From the NCBI GenBank assembly GCA_946482615.1, contig CAMLSF010000094.1, positions 1 to 15,721 of the forward strand: a DNA stretch of 15,721 nt, given 5' to 3'. This document shows positions 14,724-15,721 of the stretch, piece after piece. This DNA is from an uncultured Chromatiaceae bacterium. Lineage in GTDB: Bacteria; Pseudomonadota; Gammaproteobacteria; Enterobacterales; Alteromonadaceae. The translations under genes were made by a program, and so were the position numbers. The notes below the pieces were generated by a model that saw only the letters and a program-made list of their open reading frames with translations, did no database searches and was not told the origin of the DNA. Numbering within the stretch: the stretch's first letter is position 1; the number at the start of each line of letters is the position of its first letter.

Positions 14724-15721
14724 CTAACCTTTGCAGGCAGGGCATTGCTCTACAGTTTTTCCGGTAATAGATTTCACCAATCCGGCCATAGCCGGCGCTA
14801 AGTCCTGAGCCGGGATCACCACTTCGACTAAAGCAGCTTTGTCTTGCTGTGCGTTGATTTTATCCAAAGCCTGCAGCAATTCCCCGCCTGTCTGCACTTT
14901 GTAACCTTCGACAGAAAAAGCTTTGGCTAAGCTCAGATAATCCCAGGTCGGCAAAAGATCAAAAGGTGCAAATTCACCCCCTTTGGCAAAAGCGCAAATA
15001 TCAACAAAGGACTGCTCAATGGCATACACCTTGTTGCTGATCACAAAAAACACGGAATTCAGCTGATGCCGGCTGATGGTGGATAAAGACTGGCACATCA
15101 TCATAAAACCACCATCTCCTGCTATTGCCATTACACGTTGCTTGCTGGCATAAGCCACCCCGGCGACACAGCCTGTTTCATGACCTAATGACCCCCAGGC
15201 CGCATCAGCAATAAAGCTGTCCTGCGGTAAACCATACAAGCGGGCTGACATATACAAGGACGAGCTTTCGCCTAAGACCAGCCTGGTTTTATCCCGCAGC
15301 TGGTGCTCAAGTAAGTAGCCATAAAACAGATCAAAAAAGTTCTGATAACTCAGTTGTTGTTGCAACAAAGCGGCTGTGATTTGCGGTTGAGGCGGTAGCA
15401 GGGGCAACATGATGTTTTGCCGTGGATACAAGGAACTGGCTTTGATTTGTTCTGTCAGTTGGCTGATAAAATCAGCCAGATAAACCTGATGATAATAAGC
15501 CTGGCCAAGCCGCGAGGTGTCATCGTTATTGACCACTATCATCTGGTCAAACTGCCGGGTCAGCATGGTCAGGTAGTCATCGGTAAAAATAACCCCCAGC
15601 GCCAGAATACAATCGGCTTTTTCGACATAGTCCACTGTGGCTGGGAAAGAGGCGCCATCGGCATAAGTGCCGATAAACACCCCTTCGTTTTCACTGATCA
15701 CTGTTTTGGCCAGGCTGGTGG
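14724..15721 (-). CDS. Thiamine-diphosphate-dependent alpha-keto acid decarboxylase (partial)
   Basis: These are the C-terminal 331 or so residues of a pyruvate/indolepyruvate-decarboxylase-type enzyme. The N-terminus lies beyond position 15721. The first part belongs to the central domain (G-V-F-I-G-T-Y-A-D-G), followed by the pyrophosphate-binding domain. In that domain are A-W-G-S-L-G-H-E-T-G and the thiamine-diphosphate motif A-G-D-G-G-F, then S-N-K-V-Y-A-I-E-Q about 25 residues later. The second position normally reads N-N and here is S-N. The Glu of A-I-E-Q aligns with the catalytic Glu of pyruvate decarboxylases. Such enzymes convert a 2-keto acid to an aldehyde and CO2, and the substrate cannot be told from this part. 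The protein ends E-Q-C-P-A-C-K-G, an unusual Cys-x-x-Cys tail. The frame is open through the GTG at 15701, so that codon is internal. Confidence 0.88.
   Translation of the reverse strand, partial: TSLAKTVISENEGVFIGTYADGASFPATVDYVEKADCILALGVIFTDDYLTMLTRQFDQMIVVNNDDTSRLGQAYYHQVYLADFISQLTEQIKASSLYPRQNIMLPLLPPQPQITAALLQQQLSYQNFFDLFYGYLLEHQLRDKTRLVLGESSSLYMSARLYGLPQDSFIADAAWGSLGHETGCVAGVAYASKQRVMAIAGDGGFMMMCQSLSTISRHQLNSVFFVISNKVYAIEQSFVDICAFAKGGEFAPFDLLPTWDYLSLAKAFSVEGYKVQTGGELLQALDKINAQQDKAALVEVVIPAQDLAPAMAGLVKSITGKTVEQCPACKG

Noticed and set aside
1..15721. Mobile elements, CRISPR arrays, tRNA or rRNA genes
   Set aside because: I saw no transposase or integrase gene, no regularly spaced direct repeats with spacers, and no tRNA or rRNA-like sequence. 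The regular 54-base spacing at 12563-12840 is inside a coding repeat.

Overview
This window looks like an ordinary chromosomal stretch from a gammaproteobacterium of the Alteromonadales type. A Rheinheimera- or Alishewanella-like organism is my best guess. The guess rests on mid-range G+C, E. coli-like versions of RhlE, RluF, YegD and YnfM, Gram-negative lipoproteins and signal peptides, and an ECF sigma factor operon. I cannot fix the genus from sequence alone. I see no insertion sequence, phage gene, integrase, tRNA, rRNA or CRISPR array, and no gap between genes exceeds about 230 bases.

Layout. A DUF885 lipoprotein (minus, 1-1863) is divergent from a YnfM-type MFS exporter (plus, 2091-3281). 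The exporter is followed by an ABC-F ATPase (plus, 3474-5054). The ABC-F ATPase has a glutamine-rich linker, and a hairpin covers its ribosome binding site. It meets a small secreted lipocalin-like protein (minus, 5051-5464) tail to tail at a 20-base perfect palindrome that contains both stop codons. The lipocalin-like gene is the last of five genes all reading on the minus strand. In transcription order these are a lipoprotein alpha/beta hydrolase (10885-9149), the Hsp70-like yegD (9109-7805), the DEAD-box helicase rhlE (7654-6239), the 23S rRNA pseudouridine synthase rluF (6220-5534) and the lipocalin-like gene. rhlE and rluF are 18 bases apart and form a plausible ribosome-maturation pair.

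From 11090 a compact three-gene operon reads on the plus strand. It encodes an ECF sigma factor, an overlapping single-span protein that is probably its anti-sigma factor, and an exported DUF4097 beta-solenoid with a striking 18-residue V-N-G repeat. A candidate ECF-type promoter precedes it and an 11-bp hairpin follows it. Next comes a DUF4397 lipoprotein (13320-14651) built as an internal A-B-A-B duplication. A strong two-way terminator (14678-14710) separates it from a thiamine-diphosphate-dependent alpha-keto-acid decarboxylase on the minus strand, whose N-terminus lies beyond the window.

The items most worth a second look are the sigma/anti-sigma/solenoid cassette, whose stimulus is unknown, and the ABC-F gene with its sequestered ribosome binding site and unusual linker. 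The rest is mostly recognisable housekeeping and envelope genes.
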